DNA of 64,000 nucleotides from BACL27 sp964203235 (GTDB lineage Bacteria > Actinomycetota > Acidimicrobiia > Acidimicrobiales > Ilumatobacteraceae), in NCBI GenBank assembly GCA_964203235.1, contig CAXNLE010000003.1, positions 1 to 64,000 on the forward strand. Direction: 5' to 3'. Shown piece after piece: positions 25,514-34,955 of the stretch; the stretch's first letter is position 1, and the number at the start of each line of letters is the position of its first letter. The notes under the pieces are model-generated. The model was given only the letters and a program-made list of their open reading frames with translations, made no database searches and was not told the origin of the DNA. The translations under genes were made by a program, and so were the position numbers.

Positions 25514-28500
25514 GTGGCCCTTCGTGCTGATGCACGCGAACGCTATTCGTTCGCAAATTTATCTGATGCAATGGAAATTCCGAATCTAATCGGCGTACAA
25601 CGTGAAAGCTTCGAGTGGTTTCTCACCGAAGGTTTGCGAGAAGTGTTTGAAGATATTTCACCAGTCAAAGGTGTCAGCGATGATCTTCAACTTGAACTTA
25701 CGTTTGATCCGGATGATGCTGACCTAAATCCGAAGCCAAAGTTCACAGAAGCAGAGTGTCGCGATCGTGACATGACTTATTCAGTGCCAAAATTTGTTAA
25801 GGCAAAGTTTTTAAATCGACCAACTGGTGAAATCAAAGAGCAGACAGTTTTCATCGGTGACTTCCCGAAAATGACCGAAAAGGGAACCTTCATCATCAAC
25901 GGCACTGAGCGTGTTGTTGTTTCTCAATTAGTTCGTTCACCTGGTGTAATTTTTGAACCGGGCGAGCGCTTTCGTTTGCGTAACTTGTCAAAGTATCAAC
26001 TCGTCAAAGGCACGATTCACCCATCTCGTGGTGAGTGGCTCGAGTTCGATGTTGAGCACAAGCCAGGAAAAGAAGTTACTGCAGGTACTCGTGTGGCACG
26101 AAAGCGTCGCATGGGAGTTTTCACAATTATTCGAGCGCTCGGTTACGACGAGTTAAATGCGCCGGGTTTCATTGACCGGTTCGTTAATTACTTTGACTTT
26201 CTTGAAGATCAGTGGCGTCGTGAAAAGTTGATTGCTCCGACTCGCGAAGAAGCATTGCTCGAAATTTATAAGCGTGCTCGCCCGAGTGAGCCACAGAACG
26301 TTGAAGCCGCTCGTGTTTATTTTGAGCAGGCGTTCTTTGGTGTTCGTTACAACTTGTCGCGAGTCGGTCGCTACAAATTGAACCGCAAACTCGGTGGCGA
26401 AGTAAAGAAGATTCAAGAGATGTTTGGTCTTAAGACTGGCACTGAACTTGGACAACTTGATATTGCTGCAGAAGACCAAGATGTGTTGAGCCGTTGCGAA
26501 GTTTTGGCGACTATCTCATACATGTTGCATCTTGTTAAGCAAGAGCCTGGTTATCGCCTTGACGACCAAGATCACTTTGCTAACCGTCGTATTCGTTCAG
26601 TTGGTGAATTGATTCAGAACCAAGTTCGAATTGGTTTGTCACGAATGGAGCGTGTTGTTCGTGAGCGTATGACGACTCAAGATTCTGAAGCGATTTCGCC
26701 ACAGACTTTGATCAACGTGCGACCAGTAGTTGCTGCAATCAAAGAGTTCTTCGGAACTTCTCAATTGTCACAGTTCATGGACCAAGTCAACCCGTTATCT
26801 GGTTTGACTCACCGTCGTCGACTTTCGGCCCTCGGACCAGGCGGACTTAGTCGTGAGCGTGCAGGTTTCGAAGTTCGAGACGTTCACTTTTCTCACTATG
26901 GTCGAATGTGTCCAATTGAAACACCAGAAGGTCCAAACATTGGTCTGATCGGTGCATTGTCGACATATGCGCGAATTAATCCATTTGGTTTTATAGAAAC
27001 TCCATACCGCCGTGTTAAGGGTGGTTTTGTTACTAGCGAAATCAAGTACATGGCAGCCGACGAAGAAGAAAACTATGTTGTGGCTCAGGCCAACACTCCA
27101 ATTTTGCCAGATGGCCGATTTCGCGATGATCGCGTTCTTGTTCGTCGTTCGCCACAGGCAGCAAGTTTGGAAGACCTCAAGAAGATGCTTGAAGCAGAAA
27201 GTTTCTTCGGCGCAACAACCGACATCGGTCTTGTAACGCCAAGCGAAGTTGACTTCATTGACGTTTCGCCGAAGCAAATCGTTTCGATTGCGACTGCGTT
27301 GATTCCTTTCCTTGAGCACGACGATGCAAACCGCGCGTTGATGGGTGCGAACATGCAACGTCAGGCTGTGCCGTTGATTCGTGCTGAAGCGCCTTATATC
27401 GGTACTGGTGTTGAAGCTCGTGCTGCGCGCGACGGAGCCGATTTGATCTTGGCAAAAGACGACGGTGTTGTCGAGTCGATTACTGGTGCAACGATCGTAG
27501 TTAAATACGAGAACTTGCCAAAGCGTGAGCACGAACATAAGTTGTCAAAGTTCTTGCGCTCTAACCAAGACACTTGTATCAATCAAGTGATTCGCGTTAA
27601 AGAAGGGCAGAAAATTACAAAGGGCGACTTGCTCGCCGACGGCCCAAGCACAGACGAAGGCGAACTTGCACTTGGCAAAAACTTACTCGTGGCTCTTATG
27701 CCATGGGAGGGTTACAACTTCGAAGACGCAATCATTTTGTCTGAGCGTTTGGTTAAAGAAGATGTGTTGACTTCAATTCACATTCACGAATACGAAGTTG
27801 ATGCTCGCGATACAAAACTTGGCGCAGAAGAAATCAGCCGTGACATTCCAAACTTGTCCGAAGAAATTCTTGCTGACCTCGACGATCGCGGAATCATTCG
27901 CGTCGGTGCAGAAGTAGGGCCAGGCGATGTGCTCGTTGGCAAGGTAACACCTAAAGGTGAAACCGAACTGACACCAGAAGAGCGTTTGTTGCGTGCGATC
28001 TTCGGCGAAAAGTCGAAGGAAGTTCGTGATACATCACTCAAAGTTCCGCACGGTGAAGGCGGCAAAGTTATTGATGTCAAAGTTCTCAAGCGTGCTGCAG
28101 AAGGCGACGACTTGCCAGGTGACGAATTGCCACCAGGCGTCAACCAAATCGTCAAGATTCACGTTGCACAAAAGCGAAAAATCAGCGTCGGTGACAAACT
28201 CGCTGGTCGTCACGGCAACAAAGGTGTTATCTCAAAGATTCTGCCTGTTGAAGACATGCCGTATCTCGAAGATGGAACACCAGTCGACATTATTTTGAAT
28301 CCACTTGGTGTACCAAGCCGAATGAACATCGGTCAGGTTCTTGAGGCTCACTTGGGTTATTGCGCAAGATGGGGTTGGTTCGATGAAAAGAACAACAAAA
28401 CTGTTGGCGCAAACCCAATTCGTGGCACAGAGTCAAAGACTCGACCATCAACACCGCCTGCAACTTTTGTGGCAACACCGGTGTTCGACGGTGCGCAGTG

Positions 28501-29149
28501 GGATGAAGACGATCAAGCTGGTTCACATCCAACGATTCAGTCGATTCTGCGAAACTTGAACCCAGAGTCAGTTGATGGCAAGCGAATGATCGGCGAAGAC
28601 GGCAAGACAGTTCTTCGTAACGGTCGCACCGGTGATGCATACGACAACCCAATCACAGTTGGCTATATGTACATCTTGAAACTCAACCACTTGGTTGACG
28701 ACAAGATTCACGCTCGTTCAACTGGGCCATACTCGATGATCACGCAACAACCACTCGGCGGTAAAGCTCAATTCGGTGGTCAGCGTTTCGGAGAAATGGA
28801 AGTGTGGGCACTCGAGGCCTACGGCGCTGCGTATTGCTTGCAAGAACTTTTGACAATCAAGAGCGACGACGTACTCGGACGAGTTCGTGTGTACGAAGCG
28901 ATCGTCAAGGGCGACAATATCCCAGAGCCTGGTATTCCGGAGAGTTTCAAAGTGTTGATGAAAGAAATGCAAGCACTTTGTCTTGACGTAGAAGTTATTT
29001 CGCATGAAGGCAAGCAAGTTGAGCTCACAGACCTTGACGAAGAAGTCTTCACAGCAGTACGCGAACTTGGTATCGACATCAGCCGCAACGAACGTGGTTC
29101 TGACGCAGATGACCGCGAGCGCGAGCGACGACGAGAGAAGGCTTACTAA
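25514..29149 (+). CDS. rpoB: RNA polymerase subunit beta
   Basis: 1211 residues, GTG start with AGGAG upstream. Family landmarks: the rifampicin-binding cluster FFGTSQLSQFMDQVNPLSG through HRRRLSALGPGG, GRMCPIETPEGPNIGLI, and near residue 890 the active-site GDKLAGRHGNKGVIS. The C-terminus has GGKAQFGGQRFGEMEVWALE. Rif-contact residues look wild type. rpoC follows after 37 nt. Length is typical of actinobacteria. Confidence 0.99.
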   Translation: MALRADARERYSFANLSDAMEIPNLIGVQRESFEWFLTEGLREVFEDISPVKGVSDDLQLELTFDPDDADLNPKPKFTEAECRDRDMTYSVPKFVKAKFLNRPTGEIKEQTVFIGDFPKMTEKGTFIINGTERVVVSQLVRSPGVIFEPGERFRLRNLSKYQLVKGTIHPSRGEWLEFDVEHKPGKEVTAGTRVARKRRMGVFTIIRALGYDELNAPGFIDRFVNYFDFLEDQWRREKLIAPTREEALLEIYKRARPSEPQNVEAARVYFEQAFFGVRYNLSRVGRYKLNRKLGGEVKKIQEMFGLKTGTELGQLDIAAEDQDVLSRCEVLATISYMLHLVKQEPGYRLDDQDHFANRRIRSVGELIQNQVRIGLSRMERVVRERMTTQDSEAISPQTLINVRPVVAAIKEFFGTSQLSQFMDQVNPLSGLTHRRRLSALGPGGLSRERAGFEVRDVHFSHYGRMCPIETPEGPNIGLIGALSTYARINPFGFIETPYRRVKGGFVTSEIKYMAADEEENYVVAQANTPILPDGRFRDDRVLVRRSPQAASLEDLKKMLEAESFFGATTDIGLVTPSEVDFIDVSPKQIVSIATALIPFLEHDDANRALMGANMQRQAVPLIRAEAPYIGTGVEARAARDGADLILAKDDGVVESITGATIVVKYENLPKREHEHKLSKFLRSNQDTCINQVIRVKEGQKITKGDLLADGPSTDEGELALGKNLLVALMPWEGYNFEDAIILSERLVKEDVLTSIHIHEYEVDARDTKLGAEEISRDIPNLSEEILADLDDRGIIRVGAEVGPGDVLVGKVTPKGETELTPEERLLRAIFGEKSKEVRDTSLKVPHGEGGKVIDVKVLKRAAEGDDLPGDELPPGVNQIVKIHVAQKRKISVGDKLAGRHGNKGVISKILPVEDMPYLEDGTPVDIILNPLGVPSRMNIGQVLEAHLGYCARWGWFDEKNNKTVGANPIRGTESKTRPSTPPATFVATPVFDGAQWDEDDQAGSHPTIQSILRNLNPESVDGKRMIGEDGKTVLRNGRTGDAYDNPITVGYMYILKLNHLVDDKIHARSTGPYSMITQQPLGGKAQFGGQRFGEMEVWALEAYGAAYCLQELLTIKSDDVLGRVRVYEAIVKGDNIPEPGIPESFKVLMKEMQALCLDVEVISHEGKQVELTDLDEEVFTAVRELGIDISRNERGSDADDRERERRREKAY

Positions 29150-29186
29150 TGATTAACGGCAGCAAAACAGAAGGGTTGGCATCAAC

Positions 29187-32100
29187 ATGTCAGATGTAGT
29201 TATCGACGACAACAAGCGCAAGCTTGACATCAACAGCTTTCAACAGTTGCGTATCGGTTTGGCAACAGCCGACGACATTCGTAACTGGTCGCGCGGCGAA
29301 GTTAAAAAGCCGGAGACGATCAACTACCGAACATTGCGCCCAGAGCGCGACGGTTTGTTCTGCGAAAAAATCTTCGGGCCAACCCGTGACTGGGAATGCT
29401 ATTGCGGCAAGTACAAGCGTGTTCGCTTTAAGGGAATCATCTGCGAGAAGTGTGGCGTTGAAGTTACACGTTCAAAAGTGCGTCGTGAACGCATGGGTCA
29501 TATCGAACTGGCAGCACCTGTCGTGCACATTTGGTATCTACGTGGTACCCGTAGTTGGTTGGCGTATCTTCTCGGTGGCTTAGAGTCGCGCGAAGAAATC
29601 AAGGCCAAGCAATTAGAGAAGGTTATTTATTTCGCGGCATGGTTGGTCAGCGAAGTCAATGTTGACAAGCGTCATGATGAGATGCCAGCACTCGAAAAAG
29701 AATATGCAGAAGATCGCGAAGAAGCAATCAAGCGAAAAGAAAAAGAAATCAAGCTTCGCCAAAAAGATGCTGAGGCAGAATTAAAGCAACTTGAAAAAGA
29801 TGGTGCGAAAGAGAGCGATATTCGCGCCAAGCAGAAACTTATTGACAAAGACATAACTTTGATCACCGATCGTCATACCAAAGACATTGATCGTCTTGAG
29901 CGTGCGTTTGATACTTTCAAAAAACTTCACCCAAGAATGATCATTGATGACGAAGAACTTTGGCGAGAAATCAAAGATCGTTACGAAGATTATTTCACAG
30001 GTGGCACTGGTGCAGAGTCAATCAAAGTTTTGATCGACACAATCGATTTTGACTCAGAAGAAATAATTCTTCGTGAGGCAATTATGAACGGCTTAAACGG
30101 CAAACCACTTTCGACACAGCGCAAGCAAAAAGCGATTAAGCGTTTGAAGATCGTTGCATCGTTCAACCGTCGTGACAAAGATGAGCGATTGGTAAACAAT
30201 CCAAAGGCAATGATTTTGGATGTCATTCCAGTTATTCCGCCAGAGTTGCGCCCGATGGTGCAACTTGATGGTGGTCGTTTCGCAACTTCAGACTTAAACG
30301 ATCTATACCGTCGCGTGATCAACCGCAACAATCGTTTGACTCGATTGCTCGAACTTGGCGCCCCAGAAATTATTGTCAACAACGAAAAACGAATGTTGCA
30401 AGAAGCAGCAGATGCGTTGTTTGACAACGGCCGTCGTGGTCGACCAGTCAGTGGTCCAGGCAATCGTCCGCTCAAGTCACTTTCAGATGGCCTCAAAGGA
30501 AAGCAAGGCCGTTTCCGTCAGAACTTGCTCGGCAAGCGCGTTGACTATTCGGGTCGTTCAGTAATCGTCGCTGGTCCAACATTACGTTTGCAGCAGTGTG
30601 GTTTGCCAAAGTTGATGGCTCTCGAATTGTTCAAGCCATTCGTAATGAAGCGACTTGCCGATCAGCAACTGGCGCAGAACATTAAATCTGCCAAGCGAAT
30701 GGTCGAGCGTCGTCGTCCGCAAGTATGGGACGTACTTGAAGAAGTAATCAAAGAGCATCCAGTGTTGCTTAACCGCGCACCGACTTTGCACCGACTTGGT
30801 ATTCAGGCTTTCGAGCCAGTACTTGTTGAAGGCAAAGCGATTCACTTGCACCCACTTGTATGTACAGCGTTTAACGCTGACTTCGACGGCGACCAAATGG
30901 CAGTTCACTTGCCATTGTCGGTTGAAGCACAAGCAGAAGCGCGTGTGTTGATGCTTTCGGCGAACAACATTTTGTCACCAGCATCTGGTCGACCAATTGT
31001 TACCCCGCAACAGGACCTTGTAATCGGTGGCTTCTATTTGACACGCGAAGAAGCAGGATTAAAGGGCGAAGGCCGAGTTTTCAGAACAATGTGGGAAGTA
31101 ACTCGTGCGCTTGATGAAGGTGGAGTAAAACTTCATGCCAAAGTTAAGTTGCTTAAAACTTCTCAAGATGCATCAGGAAACAGTGTCCGCAAATATGTTG
31201 ATACCACACCTGGTCGCTTGTTGTTTGAAGAAGTTCTTCCAAAAGACTTCGTCGAACGATTTGGTCACATCTCGGCCGCGGTAAAGAAAAAAGAGTTCGG
31301 CGTAATCGTTGAACGCTTGAGCGACAATTATCCCAAGGCGATAATTGCTTCGTCACTCGATGCGATTAAGAACATTTGTTACCGCTACGCATCGCAGTCT
31401 GGTCTAACCGTTTCGGTTGATGACGTTAAGACTCCAAAGGCAAAGCGTGGAATCCTTGATGGGTACGAGAAGCAAGCAGAAAAAGTTGAGAACCAGTTCC
31501 GTCGCGGAATCATCACCGATGGTGAGCGCCGTCAGCAAGAAGTTCGAATTTGGACTGCTGCCACTGCGGATGTTCAAGAAGCGATGGAAGCCGAATTCAA
31601 AGCGTTGCATTTCAACCCAGTTGACATGATGATCGGTTCTGGTGCTCGTGGAAACATGACCCAGATGCGTCAGATCGCAGGTATGCGCGGACTCGTAGCC
31701 AACCCTCGTGGTGACATGATTCCTCGTCCGATCAAGAGTAATTTCCGTGAAGGTCTGCAAACTCTTGAATACTTCATTGCGACTCCAGGTGCTCGTAAGG
31801 GCCTTGTAGATACTGCGCTTCGTACTGCTGACTCGGGTTACCTAACTCGTCGTCTGCATGACGTTGCTCAAGAACTAATCGTTCGTGAAGACGATTGTGG
31901 CACGACTCTTGGTGTGTGGGTAGAAAATGTTGGTGCAGATACTGCAAACACACGTGCTTACCTTGAGACCAAGTTGTTCGGACGCGCATTGCTTAACGAC
32001 ATTGAACTTTCAGATGGTTCGGTAATGCCGAAAAACACGATCGTCGGTGACGTTGAAATGGAGACCTTGCGTCTTGATCCAAAAGTTTCGCGTGTTCGTG

Positions 32101-33236
32101 TTCGTTCTGTAGTAACTTGCGACGCCGAAGTTGGCGTATGCGCAAAATGTTACGGTCGTTCATTAGCAACTGGTAAAGACATCGAACTTGGTGAAGCAGT
32201 TGGTGTAATCGCTGCACAATCAATCGGTGAGCCTGGTACTCAGTTGACAATGCGTACCTTCCATACTGGTGGCGTTGCCGGAAAAGACATCGCTGGTGGT
32301 TTGCCACGCGTAGTTGAACTTTTTGAAGCACGTAATCCGAAGGGTTCTGCACGACTTGTGCCAGCAACAGGCGTTCTTCGAATTCTTGAAGACGAAGGCA
32401 AGGGAATTCCGATCAAAGTTATTGACGATCAAGGTCAAGAAATCGAGATCATCTTGCCAACTGGTAGTCGTCCATTAGTAAAAGACGGACAGAACGTTGA
32501 AGCTGGAGAGCGCATTACTGATGGACCACTAGATCCAAAAGAGCTAATGGTGATCAAGGGAATTCGCGAAACTCAGCAATATCTTGTTGAAGAAGTGCAA
32601 AAGGTGTATCGCGATCAAGGTGTGGCGATTCACGATAAGCACATCGAGTTGATCGTGCGTCAAATGACGCGACGCATCAGCGTTCAAGAGCCAGGTGAGA
32701 CGCATTTCTTGCCAGGTCATCTTGCTGACTCAAAAGTTTTCCGTGATGTCAACCGGGCAATCGTTGAAGATGGCAAGAAGCCAGCCGAGGGTCGCCCAGT
32801 ATTGATGGGTATCACCAAGGCCTCGCTTGCAACCGAATCATGGTTGTCGGCAGCGTCCTTCCAAGAAACAACTCGTGTTCTTACTGAGGCAGCGATTGAC
32901 GGCAAGTCAGATCATTTGGTCGGCCTCAAAGAGAACATCATCATCGGAAAGTTGATCCCAGCCGGAACGGGCATGGATCGTTACAACTTGTTTGATGTCA
33001 GCGCGCCAGATTATGTGCCGATGGCTTATTACTCAAGCGATGACGAGGCCGACCCAGCTGCATACTTGGCGGGATTAAAAGGTACGTATGTTGCGGACGA
33101 TCAAACGCAAGATTTAGCCGAGACGATTGAACCGGTGACGAGCAACTTCAGCGAAGTTGTAAGCGCTGTGACTGGTCGTGACACTGATCTTGATAATGGT
33201 TTCGACGATAGTCCTGATAGCGAGATCGCTCAGTAA
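29187..33236 (+). CDS. rpoC: RNA polymerase subunit beta'
   Basis: 1349 residues. N-terminal zinc finger (ECYCGKY..IICEKCGVE), then a charged insertion around residues 165-250 (AEDREEAIKRKEKEIKLRQ region) like that described for actinobacterial beta'. The catalytic NADFDGDQMAVHLP lies near residues 562-575, and the trigger-loop region is at MRTFHTGGVA. A short acidic tail follows the last conserved segment. Confidence 0.99.
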   Translation: MSDVVIDDNKRKLDINSFQQLRIGLATADDIRNWSRGEVKKPETINYRTLRPERDGLFCEKIFGPTRDWECYCGKYKRVRFKGIICEKCGVEVTRSKVRRERMGHIELAAPVVHIWYLRGTRSWLAYLLGGLESREEIKAKQLEKVIYFAAWLVSEVNVDKRHDEMPALEKEYAEDREEAIKRKEKEIKLRQKDAEAELKQLEKDGAKESDIRAKQKLIDKDITLITDRHTKDIDRLERAFDTFKKLHPRMIIDDEELWREIKDRYEDYFTGGTGAESIKVLIDTIDFDSEEIILREAIMNGLNGKPLSTQRKQKAIKRLKIVASFNRRDKDERLVNNPKAMILDVIPVIPPELRPMVQLDGGRFATSDLNDLYRRVINRNNRLTRLLELGAPEIIVNNEKRMLQEAADALFDNGRRGRPVSGPGNRPLKSLSDGLKGKQGRFRQNLLGKRVDYSGRSVIVAGPTLRLQQCGLPKLMALELFKPFVMKRLADQQLAQNIKSAKRMVERRRPQVWDVLEEVIKEHPVLLNRAPTLHRLGIQAFEPVLVEGKAIHLHPLVCTAFNADFDGDQMAVHLPLSVEAQAEARVLMLSANNILSPASGRPIVTPQQDLVIGGFYLTREEAGLKGEGRVFRTMWEVTRALDEGGVKLHAKVKLLKTSQDASGNSVRKYVDTTPGRLLFEEVLPKDFVERFGHISAAVKKKEFGVIVERLSDNYPKAIIASSLDAIKNICYRYASQSGLTVSVDDVKTPKAKRGILDGYEKQAEKVENQFRRGIITDGERRQQEVRIWTAATADVQEAMEAEFKALHFNPVDMMIGSGARGNMTQMRQIAGMRGLVANPRGDMIPRPIKSNFREGLQTLEYFIATPGARKGLVDTALRTADSGYLTRRLHDVAQELIVREDDCGTTLGVWVENVGADTANTRAYLETKLFGRALLNDIELSDGSVMPKNTIVGDVEMETLRLDPKVSRVRVRSVVTCDAEVGVCAKCYGRSLATGKDIELGEAVGVIAAQSIGEPGTQLTMRTFHTGGVAGKDIAGGLPRVVELFEARNPKGSARLVPATGVLRILEDEGKGIPIKVIDDQGQEIEIILPTGSRPLVKDGQNVEAGERITDGPLDPKELMVIKGIRETQQYLVEEVQKVYRDQGVAIHDKHIELIVRQMTRRISVQEPGETHFLPGHLADSKVFRDVNRAIVEDGKKPAEGRPVLMGITKASLATESWLSAASFQETTRVLTEAAIDGKSDHLVGLKENIIIGKLIPAGTGMDRYNLFDVSAPDYVPMAYYSSDDEADPAAYLAGLKGTYVADDQTQDLAETIEPVTSNFSEVVSAVTGRDTDLDNGFDDSPDSEIAQ

Positions 33237-33265
33237 AAAATCAAAAGATTAGGTTCGGGTGAGCA

Positions 33266-33955
33266 ATGTCTGAGTTTGACAAGTTTGCCGAGAACTACAA
33301 CGAGTCGTTGCGTAAGAGTCTTGCGCTGACTCGAACTAGCGATAAATATCAAGCCGCATACAAGGTTCGTTTACTTAAGAGTCTTTTGTTTCGTGGCATG
33401 GCTAAATCGCGCAGCGCCGCTCAACTAAACGTTCTTGACTTTGGTTGTGGTGTGGGCTTGTCGTTGCCGTATTTGCTCGAGCAGTTTTCTGACTCAAAGA
33501 TCTTTGCAACCGATGTGTCAGAAGTTTCGCTTGATATTGTTCGAGCAGAAATGCCACAAGTGACGATCGTTGACTCAGCGTTAAATACAGTCGAGAAGTT
33601 TGACGTTATTTTCTTGTCAACGGTGCTGCACCATGTTACGAGTAGCACTCGTGTAGAGATTCTTGAGAACTTACGTGCGAACCTTAAACCCGACGGTTGC
33701 TTAGTTGTGATTGAACACAACACCTATAACCCCCTGACGCGGCGAATTGTTTCAAACTGCCCGATGGATGTGGATGCCGAATTGATCTCAATGCGCGACA
33801 TCAAAAAATTACTAAGCGTTAACTGCGGGTTTAAGATTCGTGAAACTGGGTATTGTTCGTTCTTCCCCGAGCCGCTAAAGGCGCTAACGAAACTAGACCC
33901 GATCTTGAAGAAGATTCCGTTGGGTGGTCAATACTTCATTGTGGCGACCCCTTAA
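33266..33955 (+). CDS. Class I SAM-dependent methyltransferase between rpoC and rpsL
   Basis: 229 residues. SAM motif I is VLDFGCGVGLSLPYLL (about residues 55-70), the acidic motif II FATDVSEVSLD and the post-I motif FDVIFLSTVLHHV. The C-terminal part (NTYNPLTRRIV, GYCSFFPEPL) resembles methyltransferases of polysaccharide clusters acting on sugars. It starts 30 nt after rpoC and is followed by a 118-nt gap to rpsL. Neither neighbour is functionally related, so this looks like an accessory gene between two essential operons. Confidence 0.85.
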   Translation: MSEFDKFAENYNESLRKSLALTRTSDKYQAAYKVRLLKSLLFRGMAKSRSAAQLNVLDFGCGVGLSLPYLLEQFSDSKIFATDVSEVSLDIVRAEMPQVTIVDSALNTVEKFDVIFLSTVLHHVTSSTRVEILENLRANLKPDGCLVVIEHNTYNPLTRRIVSNCPMDVDAELISMRDIKKLLSVNCGFKIRETGYCSFFPEPLKALTKLDPILKKIPLGGQYFIVATP

Positions 33956-34073
33956 AAACGAGTAGGGGCAGGTTGCCGAGACGAGCGATTGAACCGTAGT
34001 ATTCACTGTCCCGTTTGCGGGTGGTTTCGAATAGGTAGTTTTCCGTAACAGCAATATAAAAAAGGTCGTTTGC

Positions 34074-34445
34074 GTGCCCACAATTCAACAGTTGATCCGT
34101 CAGGGTCGAAGCTCAAAGTCTTCAAAGACTAAGACTCCGGCGCTTAAGGGTTCTCCTCAACGTCGTGGAGTATGCACGCGTGTTTTTACAACCACACCGA
34201 AAAAGCCAAACTCGGCGTTGCGCAAAGTTGCACGTGTTCGTCTTACGAGTGGCGTAGAAATAACTGCTTATATTCCTGGCGAAGGACACAACTTGCAAGA
34301 GCACTCAATCGTGCTTGTGCGTGGTGGTCGTGTTCGCGATCTTCCTGGTGTTCGTTACAAAGTTATTCGTGGCGCACTTGATGCCGCCGGAGTAAAAGAC
34401 CGCAAGCAATCTCGTAGCCGTTATGGCGCGAAGAAGAGCAAGTAA
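34074..34445 (+). CDS. rpsL: 30S ribosomal protein S12
   Basis: 123 residues, decoding-centre protein; GTG start. TTTPKKPNSALRKVARVRL keeps Lys43. In the second streptomycin loop the sequence is GGRVRDLPGVRY, so residue 88 (codon CGC at 34335-34337) is Arg where most bacteria have Lys. K88R is a known streptomycin-resistance substitution. The rest is typical. rpsG follows. Confidence 0.98.
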   Translation: MPTIQQLIRQGRSSKSSKTKTPALKGSPQRRGVCTRVFTTTPKKPNSALRKVARVRLTSGVEITAYIPGEGHNLQEHSIVLVRGGRVRDLPGVRYKVIRGALDAAGVKDRKQSRSRYGAKKSK

Positions 34446-34455
34446 AGGTTTATTT

Positions 34456-34926
34456 ATGCCACGTAAAGGTCCAGTAACCCGACGCGAATTCGCAGCAGAT
34501 CCTGTTTATCGCTCATCACTTGTAACTCAGATCGTCAACAAAGTTATGTTGCACGGCAAAAAGAGCATCGCCGAATCAATTGTCTATGACGCGATGAAAG
34601 TCATGGAAGCAAAAATGGGTGCAGAGCCACTCACCGCAGTGAAGCGTGCAGTTGACAATGTCAAACCGCCACTAGAAGTTCGAAGTCGCCGCGTCGGTGG
34701 CGCAACATATCAAGTACCAGTTGAAGTGCGACCTCGTCGTGCAACAACTTTGGCGATTCGTTGGATCGTAGAAAACGCGCGCAGTCGTCGAGAGAAGACA
34801 ATGGCTGAATGTCTCGCTAGCGAATTGATGGACGCGTCCAATGGACTTGGCGCATCAATGAAGAAGCGCGAAGATATGCAAAAAATGGCGGAGTCGAACA
34901 AAGCGTTCGCTCACTACCGCTGGTAA
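34456..34926 (+). CDS. rpsG: 30S ribosomal protein S7
   Basis: 156 residues from ATG 34456 (MPRKGPVTRREF), the canonical start; a longer reading from 34423 overlaps rpsL. It binds the 3' major domain of 16S rRNA. SLVTQIVNKVMLHGKKS and RRVGGATYQVPVEVRP are intact. It lies in the str operon rpsL-rpsG-fusA-tuf. Confidence 0.98.
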   Translation: MPRKGPVTRREFAADPVYRSSLVTQIVNKVMLHGKKSIAESIVYDAMKVMEAKMGAEPLTAVKRAVDNVKPPLEVRSRRVGGATYQVPVEVRPRRATTLAIRWIVENARSRREKTMAECLASELMDASNGLGASMKKREDMQKMAESNKAFAHYRW

Positions 34927-34955
34927 ATCTGAGAAAAACTTTTTAGGTAACCCCC

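Noticed and set aside
26776..26790. Val after MDQ in the RpoB rifampicin cluster as a resistance change
   Set aside because: This position varies naturally among sensitive bacteria; the key contact residues look unchanged.
26795..27538. Long minus-strand ORF inside rpoB
   Set aside because: Antisense shadow of a conserved coding region; the translation has no family features and unusual composition.
29682..29950. Charged segment in RpoC as an intein or foreign insertion
   Set aside because: It lacks intein splice motifs and corresponds to the lineage-typical actinobacterial beta' insertion.
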